From assembly GCF_030272615.1 (NCBI RefSeq), contig NC_081412.1:141869247-141933246 (forward strand): DNA of 64,000 nt, given 5' to 3'. Source of the DNA: Cryptomeria japonica. Taxonomy: Eukaryota; Streptophyta; Pinopsida; Cupressales; Cupressaceae. The notes beneath the pieces were generated by a model. That model ran no database searches. It was not told the origin of the DNA and saw only the letters and a list, made by a program, of their open reading frames with translations. Shown piece by piece: positions 13,039 through 24,694 of the stretch (position 1 is its first letter; each line of letters starts with the position of its first letter). The position numbers and the translations under genes are program-made.

Positions 13039-14270
13039 TTGCAATTGGCAACTTATCAACGATATGATGATCTACTAAGGTTCCTCCATTGTATTTATGA
13101 ATATAAAATCCAATCAATATATTTCAATGTCTTTGTTGAAGTCATTGAAGTTGTTCAGCTGAAAACCAATAAAATCCCAAAAGGGTTGGTAGCACTAGAG
13201 AGAGTGTTTGATAGCACTGATAGCCAAGCCATGAAACCATCCCTAGTTAGCAAAGAAGATTTAGAAGAAGTAAACTTGGGGATTAAATAATCTCCTAAAA
13301 AATTTTGCATTAGCAAGAAGATCAACCCACATACAGGGACTATTTTGGTAGCCTTATTAAGAAAATACAAGCATGTTTTTGCCTAGTCATATGATGATCT
13401 AAAGGCCTATAGGGAAGATTTGTTCCAACATGAAATACCTTTAGATCCTAATGCAAAACCTTTTAGACAAAAGAAAAGACCAATAAATCTTGTGTTTAGA
13501 TCTAAAATGCAAAAAGAACTCATGAATCTCAAAGATGGTGGAATTATCAAGCCAATTAGACATTCTACTTGGGTATCTAACTTGGTGCCTGCCAAAAAGA
13601 AAAATGGAGATATAAGACTCTCTATGGATTTTAGGAACCTAAATATGTCTTCGCTCAAGGATAACTATCCACTTCCAAATATTGAGGCCATGTTACAAAA
13701 GGTGTCTGGTTGTGAGTTACTATCAATGATGGATGGGTTTTCAAGATATAACCAAGTTAAAGTGAAAGAATCAGAGCAATACAAAACTACCTTTACTACT
13801 CCTTTTGGAATATATGTATATGCTAGAAGGATGCTATTTAGATTGACTAATGCTTGAGAAAATTTTCAAAGTGATATGGATGTGGTTTTCTCAAATATGA
13901 TTCCTATCATCATGGTAGTTTATCAAGATGATTTAATTGCATTTTCAAAAAAGGCAAAAGAGCATTTCTTCCATCTTGATAAAGTATTCACTAGGGCCTT
14001 AGAGTATGGAATTTATTTAAACTTGAAGAGGTGTAATTTTTCTATAACTGAGGGTAATATATTGGACCATATAGTTTCAAAGGATGGGATTAGAATAGAT
14101 CCAGAGAGGGTAGAAGCAATAGACAAGATACCCATCCCAAAAATAGTGAAGTCAATACCGTCATTTTTTGGCTAGATAAACTTTGTTCGCAGATTTATCC
14201 CCAACTTTGGTAGGATTGTTAAGCCTATTTATAGGATGTTCAAGAAGGGGCCAAGATTGATTAGATTGTA
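13039..14270 (+). pseudogene. Ty3/Gypsy reverse transcriptase, broken
   Basis: After an upstream linker (13039-13290, ending in TAA) the RT core runs 13420-14175. Motifs seen include LVPAKKKNGDIRLSMDFRNL, the motif A segment LLSMMDGFSRYNQ with its Asp, and the YQDD form of the catalytic motif (about 13920-13935). In-frame stops fall at about 13290 (TAA), 13385 (TAG), 13855 (TGA) and 14173 (TAG). The connection to RNase H has more stops. Active-site residues survive, so decay came from nonsense changes and not from active-site loss. It would copy element RNA to cDNA. Confidence 0.8.
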
Positions 14271-14329
14271 GAATCTTTAGATGCCTTTGTGTCTATCAAA
14301 TGAGCAATCAAAGAGGCACCAGCACTAAA

Positions 14330-14580
14330 GTCTCTTGATTTTAGTAAGCATTTCCAAATGTTTTCATTTTCTTATTTTCACACAGTTGCAACTGTGATGC
14401 TTCAAAAGAATAGTGAGGGATATGAACAACCTATAGCCTTTTATAGTAAATCACTTCAATATGTTGATTTAAAATATGACTTGGTGGAAAAATAGGCCTA
14501 TGCACTGGTAAAAGTAGTCAAGAATTTTAGGCCTTACTTTGTAGGAGCTAAGGTTGTAGCCTATGCCTAATGCAGTAGTA
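14330..14580 (+). pseudogene. Gypsy RNase H domain remnant
   Basis: Directly after RT, a frame with HTVATVMLQKN, then PIAFYSKSLQY and EK-stop-AYALVKVVKNFRPY matches the RNase H that follows RT in Ty3/Gypsy elements. The conserved Glu in the EKxAYAL helix is kept, while the first catalytic Asp region is degraded. This is a second RNase H in addition to the domain at 12588. Confidence 0.6.
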
Positions 14581-14943
14581 AAATACATTTTTTTCTAGTT
14601 AGAAGTGATGGGGAGGAGGTGTAGATGGATTAAAAAAATCCATAAATTTAACATAGATATCTAGATTACCAAGTTGGTTAGAGGGAAAGGTTTAAAAAAA
14701 CTCATGGCAAAAGAGAATTTGGAACCTACATAAGTGAATGCTCTAACTACTTCAAAAGATAACATATGCAACCTTCAATACACCCCATGGTACACAAATA
14801 TTACATACTTTTTGAAACACATGAAATATGCAAATGATTTGATAGATAACTAGAAAAGAACTTTGAAGATTCAATTTTAAAAATATGTCTTCATTAATGG
14901 GGATCTCTATTACAAAGAGAGATATGGCATCCTACTATTTTGT

Positions 14944-16043
14944 TTGGATAAACATGAAACACATGTAGTATTGAAGGACATAAATGATGGAGTATGTCGA
15001 GGCCATTTCACGACACACACTGCAACCCATAAGGTCTTGAGGGTACAATATTTTTGGCCCACTTTATTCATATATGCTCATTCTTATGTCAAGAAATGTG
15101 ATCCATGTCAGAAATTTTCAGGAAATTTGAAGTATTCAGGTGCATTACACCTCAAACCTATCCAGGTAGAGGCTCATTTTTACCAGTGGGGTATTAATTT
15201 TAGTGGTGAAATAACTAAGAGATCAAGTGGTGGGCATAAGTGGATACTTGTGGCTATAGACTATTTTACAAAATGGGTGGAAGCTATCCCAACTAGGCAA
15301 ACAGATAATAATGTTGTTATTGACTTCTTGATAAGTAATATTATTACCAAGCTTTGGGTACAAGTAAGGTTAATAATGGACAACACCATGTGTTTCATAT
15401 TTGAAGAGTTTACTAAATTTTGCAAATCATATGGTATAAGAATATCTTATGCATCCCCATATCACCCACAAGGCAATGGAGAAATTGAAGCTAATAAAAA
15501 GAGTATTATGAAAATCATTGAAAGAACTCTTCAGAAAAATAAGAGAGCATGGGACTCAAAGTTGAAAATGGTAGGTATGGGCTGACAAGGTAATTACCAA
15601 GAAGGCTATTTGTAAATTACCTTTTGAGTTGGTGTGTGGATTACAAGAGAGGTTGCCAATAAATAATCTATTGCATGTGTACAAGTTTATCCATGAAAAT
15701 GACTTGGATATGCCAAATCCAATGAGTGAAAGGATGACTCAGCTTGTTGAGCTAGATGAAGTTAGAAATGAAGTTCACTGGAAAAACATGAAGCTGCAAT
15801 AAAGAAGCAAGTATTTGTTTGATGAAAAGGTAGTAGATAGGAAGTTCAACATTGGCGATTTGGTTTCGATGTGGAATAAAAGAGGTTAGGACAAGGGAAA
15901 ACATGAAAATTTTGAGGCCTTAAAGTTGGGCCCATATTTAGTTGTAGACAAAAATGGTGAGGATTCATATCTCTTGAAGGATATGAATGGTGAAATGCTA
16001 GAACTACCAGTCCATGGGCAATTCTTGAAACATTTCTTTGCAT
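14944..16043 (+). pseudogene. Ty3/Gypsy integrase, broken
   Basis: The intact part (14944-15585) has the zinc-binding H-H-C-C module (CRGHFTTHTATHK and KKCDPCQK) and the catalytic core with IMDNT and GNGEIEANK carrying the second Asp and the Glu. The first catalytic Asp, normally in WGxDF, reads Asn (WGINF). After 15585 the frame breaks up, but the C-terminal part remains readable in pieces to about 16043. Integrase would join cDNA to host DNA; this copy should be inactive. Confidence 0.75.
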
Positions 16044-16579
16044 AATTTCTCTTTCCATGCATAATAGGTTTATGTATATAAGTAAATATCCCTTGTGTTT
16101 TTTGTTGGTTGGTCTGTTCCCCCAAAGATTTTGGATTCTTGCTTTGATCTAGAAAATCAGGCATTCCCAACCATAGTCATTGTTAGGAGTATAAAAAAAT
16201 TGTGATGTTTCCTATGTTTGTGTCTCCTAAAGTTCCTCCTAGGGTTAGGGTTTTTTGAAATTTTGAGTAGGGTTTTACGTCTTAGCTTTTTGCAGAATGG
16301 GGTTGCCTAATGTTATAATTCATTTTTTATTGGCCTCTAGGGAAGGTTGCAATCTTTTAAGTTACATCTTGAGGGGTCTTAGTTTGTTGTTTGACCACTG
16401 TCATGTGTTAGGTGTCTTTAAAAACTTTGGTGAATTATTTTGTGGGGGTCATAAATTATTTTTCTCAAATGCCTAAGTCTTTGTTTTCCTAGCATTAATA
16501 TCTCCCACAACCCACTTACCCTCAAGTCATAAGTCACGTGCTAAAAAAATTCACTTAAGTAAAGGTTTCATGTTACGTC
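16044..16579. other. spacer after integrase, no gene seen
   Basis: T-rich, with no frame resembling a known protein. The sequence becomes repetitive after about 16580. It separates pol from the repeat arrays. Confidence 0.4.
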
Positions 16580-17240
16580 GCAAGGACATTTTTGTCAAAA
16601 GGGATGCCCTTCGGGATAGCGGAGAGCTAGTTTTAGGGAGAATTTTGTGTTACCCCCACGACCCCACAAGGTTTACTCTATTAAATAAATGACACTATGG
16701 GCTGGCAAGGAGGTTGCCAATGTTCTGTTTTTTATGTCATCTTTGTGCCCCATGTGGTTACTTAAGTAGAAGATTCATTCTATGAGGTAGCGGGATATAG
16801 CTATCTCAACAGGAAGATGGCTACCTTGCAACCTTGTGCTCCTCAATCAAGGGTAAAGATGTCAATGCGGGCTGGTGAGAAGGGTTAACATAGAAGAAGA
16901 AAATTTTCCCTATGACCCCACAAAGATAAAAAAATAAAGGGAAATCATCCCATGGGCTAGCGGGATGACTATAAAGAGTGAAGACAACTTCACCTTGTGT
17001 GGGTCTAAATGCCAAAATAGTGATGATGCAAGCTAGTGGGATAAAAGAAAATATCAAAGGAAAGAATTGTCCTCACTACCCCGCAAGCTAAAAACAAAGA
17101 AGTTGGTGATCTTGTGGGCTAGTGGGATAAGGAAGATGACAAAGGTAAAAATAGTCCCCACTACCCAAGAAGAAATAAAGAAGGAGAAAGATGATCTCGT
17201 AGGCTAGCGAGATGAACTATAGTGAAAAAAGAATTATCCC
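16580..17240 (+). repeat. degenerate repeat array with GGGCTAGCGGGAT / ACCCCACAAG motifs
   Basis: Variants of 'gggctagcgggatga' occur near 16694, 16788, 16870, 16956, 17030, 17116 and 17200. Each is followed 50-80 bases later by variants of 'actaccccgcaag'. Because the two motifs are partly complementary (AGCTAGTGGG against CCCGCAAGCT), each unit could fold on itself. Spacing is irregular. It sits in the spacer between pol and the next ORF of the Gypsy-type element. Confidence 0.5.
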
Positions 17241-17574
17241 CGCTGTTATCACTGCTTAAAAAATGGGTTTTCTTTCCCCATAATCGGCTAAGTTTTTGAA
17301 ATTTTGAGTTAGACACACTATCAACTGCTTCAAGTTCTGTGTTAGGTCTAAAGGGTTTAGGGTTTCAATTTTAAATCATTCAATGTTTTATCAAAAAACC
17401 CTCTGGTTTCTATTCCTTTGTTACTTTATCCACTTAAGTAATGTGTCTTGGGGTTGTAAGAGGTGTCCCCCCATGTCTTTTGCCTAGGCGGTTATTTGAG
17501 TTAGTTGTAAAAAATCAAGCCTTATGTCTTTTCTTCCTAATGTTGTCAGACCCAATAAGTTGCATGCAGCTTTC

Positions 17575-19165
17575 AGATGGATCTATGGTTTTCGTTGTTT
17601 CATTAGGCGAAGTTGCACGTGGTTTAAGACTCATGAAATGGTGAAAGGGAAATGCGTTTTAAATGGCGCATTTGGTTTGGTTTAAAATGTCTTCATCTCA
17701 TTCAAGATCTAACAGCTGGCATTATTTCCCAGCTGAAACTTGCAAGTGAAATACCTTTCATGAAATAATGAAAGCATTTGGTGGGACCCTGCAGCGAAGA
17801 CTTTCTAAGTGACTAAAAGGTGATCAAGTCTAATCTGATCCGACGGTTCACATTGTTTTGTGGCTGATAAATGCTTGAAGGTTATGCTCTATGAAAAAGG
17901 GAAAAGGTTTTTCGGTCTGAGAAAAGGGAGTTTTTATAAGGGCATAATAGATGTGCAGGTTTCATTTGATCTGACGGTCAGCGCAGCTTCGCAGAAGGAA
18001 AATGCTTGACAGTTAGCTTTCGTGAAGTAGCGAAATGACATGGCACTCCAAGCAGGCAGTCCAATTGGTCAAAATGGTGAGTAAGATGATGGCATGTGGC
18101 AGGAGGTCACAATGGTCAACAAGTCAGCTCTAAGGGTTAAAAGATGGGTCCCAGAGGTGAGTCATGTCATGAGATAAGAAATGACCTAGCAGATATAGGT
18201 GTCAAGGATGAGGTGGAATCTAGTTTTTTCTCTCAGCAAATGAAAGGTTGACATGTTAGTTCAAAAGGTGACTAGATGCCAAGTGGATGGAGTTTGAGTT
18301 AGAGGGCCTACGTCTACCAAATTTTGTTAAGTTGTTAAGCACCGAGCAAGTCAAATATAATCCAACGGCTCGTGTGAATTCACAATGGTAAAGTGCTCGT
18401 GTTTTATGCCTTGTGAAATAGAGAAAAGGTTTTTGGGCCTCAAAGATGGATAAAGCATGAAGTTTAAAAGGGGATCAACTCCATTTTGATCCAAGGGCTC
18501 GCGTTGTTTCGCAGTTACAAACCAATCGAAGGATATGCTTCACGAAATAGCGAAAGGAAAAAGGGCTCATCTAGGTGTAATGCTAGATGTTGATGTGTCC
18601 ATGGACATGTTTTGGAAGAAGTTGAGGGCCCGCCAAGGTGTAACCGGCGGTTATAAGAGAAAGACACGTGGCTGACGTTGAACTAGACTCGAACAGCTTT
18701 CCAAAGCTAATGGTTGACTACCATGTGGTATTCAATAACCAATGATAGAGCAGCCTAAGTGAAGAAATCATAAAGGTATCCCTTAAAGGATGGTCATCTT
18801 CGATTTGATCCAATGCTTCATGTTGTTTCATGGCCCAAAGTTGAAAGTTGTTTAAGCTATGCGAAATGGTGAAAGACCGTTAGCAGTCAGGATAAAGGCG
18901 CGGTTAATGAAGAAGTTGACGGTCTCGGTAAGAGTTAAATGTCAAGCAGTTAAAGTTCCATCTAACGCCTGGCATGACTTCATGAAGGAAAAGTGCTCGG
19001 AGGATAAAGCCCACGAAACAGTGAAAAAGAGGTAGGGCCCAGTGCGAAGGTAAAGCTGTTAAGTCAGTCTAAAGGTCGATTAAGTTTCTTTTGATTGGAC
19101 GGTTGGCGTGATTTCATTTAATGAAATTGCCTGAAGGTTATGCTTTGTGAAACAGCGAAAGAGAG
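17575..19165 (+). repeat. degenerate array of about nine hairpin-forming units
   Basis: About nine units of roughly 70-75 bases, at irregular spacing of about 100-320 bases, start near 17590, 17695, 17835, 17965, 18352, 18490, 18798, 18957 and 19088. A typical unit reads TTGATCCAACGGCTCGCG, then TTTCGC, then about 40 bases, then TGCTTCACGAAATAGCGAAAG. The TTTCGC and GCGAAA arms are complementary. Changes in one arm are often echoed in the other, for example 'tttcatg' opposite 'catgaaat'. No protein is encoded. The role is unknown. Confidence 0.6.
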
Positions 19166-19546
19166 AAAGAGCAAAAGGAAAGAATGTGCAGGTATGTTGT
19201 GACCCGTTGGAGCAAAAAATTCGAATTCTCTCATGAATTCAATTCTGAAGGGATGGCCGAAGCATGCGGTATCAATGTCGCAGTTAAGAGCCTGAGTACC
19301 ATATATGATCTCCTATCGATTGAGTAAAGGTATCATTCCAAAGAATTGTTGCAGAGGAGTGGTTGCAAAGCTATTTTCTTCAAATATAGAGCATATTCAT
19401 TCAATTGTAGAGCAGATTCCTTCAAGCTAAAATAGGTTTTCTTGTACTTTTGTGTGGCAATTCCTTAGCAGTGCTTGTTAATTGAGGTCTTGATTTTGTA
19501 ACAAAACCAGTTGGGGTAATAGTTTAAATTGCTTGCATATTTTAAG

Positions 19547-22500
19547 ATGGCACCTAAGAGAGAATTTTCAAGGAAAGTTAATTACTAGGAAAGGGCCATT
19601 TGTGATGATTTTCTTGAACAGTTGACATTGTCAACTAATCAGGCATCAAAGGTGAAAGAATTAGTGCCAAGAGCTCCTTTTTTGAAAATAGGAGAGGGGT
19701 TATATGACAAGGGTAACTGGTTGAGAGACCCATAGGTTGGGTTGTCTAGGTTGGGGTTGTTCAAAGTTAAATTTGGCATGAGAAATTCCCCAGCCCCGCA
19801 GAATAGCATCTAGGAGTTAGATGTTGGAAAATTGGTAGTTCCAGGAGTATTCATGGATATGGATCTCCTAACTCAGATCACACATAATTATGATCCAGTC
19901 ACAAGGAGAATTAGGGATATAAATGGGAAAGCTCTCATTGAAATCAATAATGAGGAATTTAGAAGTGCTTTTGGGCTTAATGAGTTTACCAATTTTTTGG
20001 AACCCATTAACTTCAAATCATTAGCTCAAGTATACAGTGCACAGAGGAACCACCTTAGAAATGGGCCTCTTAAGGAATTTTTTGTGAAGATAGGTGGGTT
20101 GATAGTTGTAGGACCCAACACTAAAGACCCCTTCTCATTGAGTCTATTCACCCTTAGGGCTAAGGGAGTGTATTGGTCACTTTGCCAGATTTTGGGAGAG
20201 GACGCTGAGGCAAATATACCCAATCATTACATGCTAATGATTGCTCAAATTTTGAATCCTTCTCTTGTAGTAACCTTTGATTATGGTTCTTTTATTACTG
20301 ATGCTATCCATGGAGGGTTGACAGGAATAAAGAATGGAAAGGTTGATAGGCCTTTCAGATGGTATTCACTCCTCATGCATCTATTTTTGTCCAAAGGTGG
20401 TGATTATTTTGCAAGTGGAATGGACCTTATAAAAGAGAAGGATGGAGAAAAGATGCCAGTGCAACTATGGAGTATAGTGTTGTAATGGGATAGAGATGAT
20501 GCCAGTTTCTTAAAATTTGATAAATATTTTGCATCAAAGATTAGGACTCTCCTCTACTCAGAAAACCCAAGAATCCCCAAGGTTCTTTTGGAATTTATTA
20601 GACCAAAAGAATTTGCAGAAAACATAAAAATTGTTCATAATTGGGGTGATATTTACTTATACCCTGTTTCCACAATTTTCAGAGTATTTGGTTTCAAAGG
20701 CACTCCCTTTTTAATGCCCTATCAAGTCCCTCTCAAAGTGGGAACTACAGAAATCCTCAGACAAATTGGTAGCATGCAAGAAGCAGAGCTAACAGACAGG
20801 GGTAAAGGGACTATTTTCCCTACAGTTACTATAGCCCACCAATTTGTAATAACCAAGAGAGGTTGGAATTGTTTTGAGTATTTTCTCAAACCTTATCATT
20901 TGTCAACTGCAGTGTCCAGGTGTGTCAATCCTGAAGATTTCTTTAATGGTGTGTTTAGAAAGAGAGCAGTGTGCAAAGGAAGACCCCATCAGTTCTAGTT
21001 TCCTGAAGACCTCATTAGAAATGAGTTTGATCTAGATGAGTAGGAGCTGAGGAAGGAAAAATGGGTGGCTTATAAAAAGGCCTTAGATTTTGTACATTAG
21101 TTTGATACTAGCTATGACCCATTGTCTAGCTTTTTCCCTTTTGAGGAGAAAATAAAGTTTCTAATTCTTTGCTTTGAGGATGTAATGCAAACTCTGAAAG
21201 AAAAGAGGGAGGTTGTGGTTAAAAACAACCCTGAAAAGGCAAGAATGGTTTCAAGTAGGTCTACCCCTACTAGAGCAATCCCTCCTGGTGACTATACATT
21301 ACACAAGAAGTCTAGTTATAGTGTGTTGATGCCTACAACAGGGGAGCCCTCTACCTCCAAAGGAAAATGTCATTGACATCCAAGAGATCCCAAAGAAGTA
21401 GAGAGTAGGAAAAGAAGTACAATCTAATACACCCTTGTACTCTCCATCCCAATCCCCTATTCATATAGGAGATGAATAGGCAGCAGCTGAGTAGCTGATA
21501 CAATTAGGTAGCTTGGGAGAAATAGCCTACACATATGATGAAGTGGAGGAAGGAATGCCAGAAGAGCCCCTCGCTACTAAGATGAACATCACTACCAATG
21601 AGTTTAAGGGCTAGGAGTGGGATCCTAAGATCAAGAAGGCCAATGATGACTTCTTGGCTGACAATAACTTTGTTACATCAGGAGCATTCATGAAATTTGT
21701 ATGGAAGCAAAATATTGACAAATACAATGCAAGATGTGAGAAGAGAAAAGGTGAGAAGCCTCACAAAGATCCAACTCTGGTGGAGGAGGAAATAAAGCAA
21801 GAAATGATAGATGAGTTTAAAACCATCAGTCCTGAGCAAGGAAGAGCTATGGTGGCACAAGCTAGAGTACTCATTCTCCTTGAGTGGGACATAGTAGATG
21901 CCTTGGTATTGGAGGCAGGGAGGAAAGAAACTAAACCCATGGAGGGAATCACTTTTAGCAAAGACAATGCTGCATTGGTCATGTGGTCCCTCAAAAGAGA
22001 TGAAAATAGGAGAAATAAGGACACCCCAGGGTCAAGTTACCTTGGTGGGATGATAGTAAAAAGAGTGCAAAACACAGGGGTGGTGGAAGCTGCTAGCACT
22101 GTGCTAGAAACTGAAAAATTTAGTGTTGTAGTAGCAGAAAGGGAAGCTAAGGAAAAAGTAAATCTCCAAGTCAAGTTGGAGACAATTTTGAAGGCTTACA
22201 ACAGTGCTAAGGAAGAGGTAAGAGGTAAAGATAGCATCATTGCTAAGCTGCAAAGCCAGTTGACAGGACAGTACCATCAAGGTGAGTCTTCAACACTAAT
22301 GATCTCCTCTTCTCCTGCAAGACCTCCACCTACCAGCCCCATCATTGAGTTCCCACCATCTCCAGCACCTTCTAGCTCCCAAATGATTGAGATTACTCCC
22401 CAAGAATTGGAGAATTTAAAATAGGCTCAAGCCTTGTATGCAAAGAAGTATGAAGAAAGAGTAAGGGCTACCATCTCAAGTTTTGCAAATACCATGAGTG

Positions 22501-23152
22501 CCTCACTATTATATAACAACATAAGCAAGATTTTGGATATGTGGAATGAGCTTAATGGAGATAAGGCCATTTTGACGCCTAGAGAGCAGGACTTGGAGCT
22601 TATTTGTGTATCTTATGATGAAGCTGGGGCTGATCCTATCATCAAATCCACTTGTGATACCACCAAGGATCTAGTAAAATTGGTAGAAGGGATAGACAAT
22701 GCTGACAAGAAGATCAACTTGTACAAGAAGGAGTACACTGATCAGGTTTTTGAATTACTCCCAAGAGTTTTTGTCAGCCCAGATCAACTAAAGGACAAAC
22801 AAGTGTGGCTTAAGGAATTAGAGGCCAAACTATTAGCCAGAATAAAAGGAATTGTTGATTTAGATGATGCTTCCTTTTTTGTTGTAACAATTTAGGAGAT
22901 AGAGAAAATCAAATCTCATTATGGTTTTCTCAATTCAGAGGTCAACAAGGTGAAAAATTCCTAGAAGTGGTTAACCAAGGCAAAGGAAAAAGTGATTAAC
23001 TTCACGTGGCCAATTGATGATGTGTACAATGAGTGGACAAGAAAATATGCCATCCAGGATGTAGAGCAGTTAGAGGGCTCTCCTGAACAGTTAGAAGAGG
23101 TTTTAACCGAACAGCAAGTAGAAGAAGCTGCGGAGGTCGAAAAGGACTTGTA
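19547..23152 (+). pseudogene. long ORF of a Gypsy-type element, function unknown, coiled coil at C-terminus
   Basis: An ATG at 19547 (MAPKRE) opens a frame running through 19832-20485, 20588-20998 and 21122-21376. A frameshift follows between 21376 and 21654, and the frame then continues through 21654-22424 and 22434-22895 to a TAA near 23150. Nearly all internal stops are TAG or TAA. The first two thirds form a predicted globular region with no enzyme motif. Then come a Pro/Ser-rich linker (about 22310-22390) and a charged, coiled-coil-like C-terminal part ending with Glu/Val repeats. It lies after pol and repeat arrays and before LTR-like sequence, the place where Athila/Tat-type elements carry an extra or env-like ORF. 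I see no clear signal peptide or membrane segment, so I would not call it env. A non-autonomous element of its own is the alternative. Confidence 0.55.
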
Positions 23153-23159
23153 ACTATTT

Positions 23160-24060
23160 TTTAAAAGATCTTTGTAACTTCTTCTTGGAAAGAAATGATT
23201 GTAACAAATTCTCCTAGGAAAGTCCAAGCTATGTGCATCCATATTGTTATAAATGGATACCAGGACTAGTGAAAAGATGATCGCAAATAATTGTAAGAAA
23301 ACGCTGCAGAAATTTATCTGAGCTTTTCTAAGCTTAATGGAGAATATTCGAAAGTTTTTGTAATGATTTTTTGAAGAAGAATATCAATATATAGGCCATT
23401 GGTTTTGAGTAAAAATTTGTGTTGTCTTCAAATGTGTTTGCATGTGTTTACTGTTTCATTCTAAATAATCTAGGGTTATTTCATTTGAATAGGGTTTGTA
23501 AGGCAACTTTTAGTAGATGTGTTTGCTAGATTTTCTCTTTAGGAGGGAAATTAAATATGCGGGATCACTTCTACTAGTAAATTCCTTGTGAGATATTTGA
23601 ATCTTGAAAAGCATAGTTTAATTTGGTGTGCATAAATTCTTATATGTGTCAGGCATATATAGGGATCTACAGAAGCCAAACTAATGGGATATGTATAGAT
23701 ATTTGACTGTGAGAGTATTGTTTGAACTTAGATGACTCTGTGACCTTGGATAAGGCACTAGTATAGATCGAGGTTGTCTATTACATGTTTTGCAGGTCAA
23801 ATACTAAATATGAGTATAATTTTCATTCCTTTGTTTCAGTTAGTTTCAAGGTGATTAGATCCACTGGTTTTATGGACTGGTTTGTTGTGGATTTATCTTT
23901 TGGAAGTGTGAATTTAGTTCACAAAGGTATACCCGCCTAGACTCTGAGTAGGTCTGAAGTGTAGGAGGTTAAATCAAACCTTGTCATATGTTGTCCTAGA
24001 AGTTTCCTTCTCTTTACTATCCCTTTTGCATAGAGTTATCATATCATAAATAGGATGTTG
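23160..24060 (+). repeat. LTR-like region after the long ORF
   Basis: No coding potential. It shares 'ggtatacccgcc' (near 23928) with the LTR-like region at 7245 and has similar downstream wording around 'gtgcaggag' and 'gtgtaggag'. Borders are not resolved. It is probably the 3' LTR of the element carrying the long ORF at 19547. Confidence 0.35.
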
Positions 24061-24566
24061 AAGTGAATCAGATTTTGAAGACAACACTCGCTATCCCATA
24101 TGGCCCAATTAAAAAGAGAAAAAGGTGGTGAGGAATAGTGAGGGAAAACTATTGAGGATGAAAAAAATTAAGAGGTTGTGGTAGAAAGAATTTAAAAGAT
24201 GCCACATTAGCAGTCAAAAGGGGTCAGAGCATGATTGTGGTCATCCATCTCTAAATCAACAGTTGAGTTCAAATTTCAAGGCCAACATCTCACAATTCTT
24301 TCATGAATGAAATTAATGGTGGAGTCCTACAAAAAATAAAACCAAATTTTCCAAGTTATTTGCACACCCTAAATTCAAGTGATTCAACAAAGAGTGATTT
24401 TAGACGACCAGAAGCAATCTTCAAAAGTCCAACTACATACTAAGGCTTTCAAAAATCAAGCAGTTGTGAAGCATTGTACAATGTGATTTTGTTAAAACCT
24501 GTGAGAATTATTGTAGGGTATGAGAGTAGAATAGAAGTGTAATTCAGAGCCCTAGGACATAATTAT

Positions 24567-24694
24567 GGCACCCAAGAGGAAGGACATTACTACCCCTAAC
24601 ACTGGAAAGATTCTTAAAAAGGGAGAAGCCTCAAAATTGAAGAAAACAAAATCCATCACCCCAAATCACCCATGCCACCCCAATTGAAGCCATT
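24567..24694 (+). pseudogene. truncated start of a related long ORF
   Basis: ATGGCACCCAAGAGG at 24567 parallels the ATGGCACCTAAGAGA start at 19547, giving MAPKR in both. The frame is basic and Thr/Lys-rich and is cut off at 24695, where the minus-strand LTR begins. This suggests a second copy of the same ORF family disrupted by that insertion. The evidence is short. Confidence 0.4.

Larger units (their letters stand above)
7396..16043 (+). mobile_element. degenerate Ty3/Gypsy retrotransposon interior (gag-PR-aRH-RT-RH-INT)
   Basis: One strand carries, in order, gag with a zinc knuckle, an aspartic protease remnant, an archaeal-type RNase H, reverse transcriptase, a second RNase H and integrase. 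Every domain is broken by stops or frameshifts, and a Copia-type solo LTR (11348-12531) sits between protease and the first RNase H. RNase H upstream of RT differs from the usual Tat order, where the extra RNase H follows RT, although I believe plant polyproteins with this order exist. The long ORF at 19547-23152 may belong to the same element. Confidence 0.8.

Noticed and set aside
19832-20485. Reading of the second long ORF as an env gene
   Set aside because: No signal peptide, membrane anchor or cleavage site visible; position alone is not enough.
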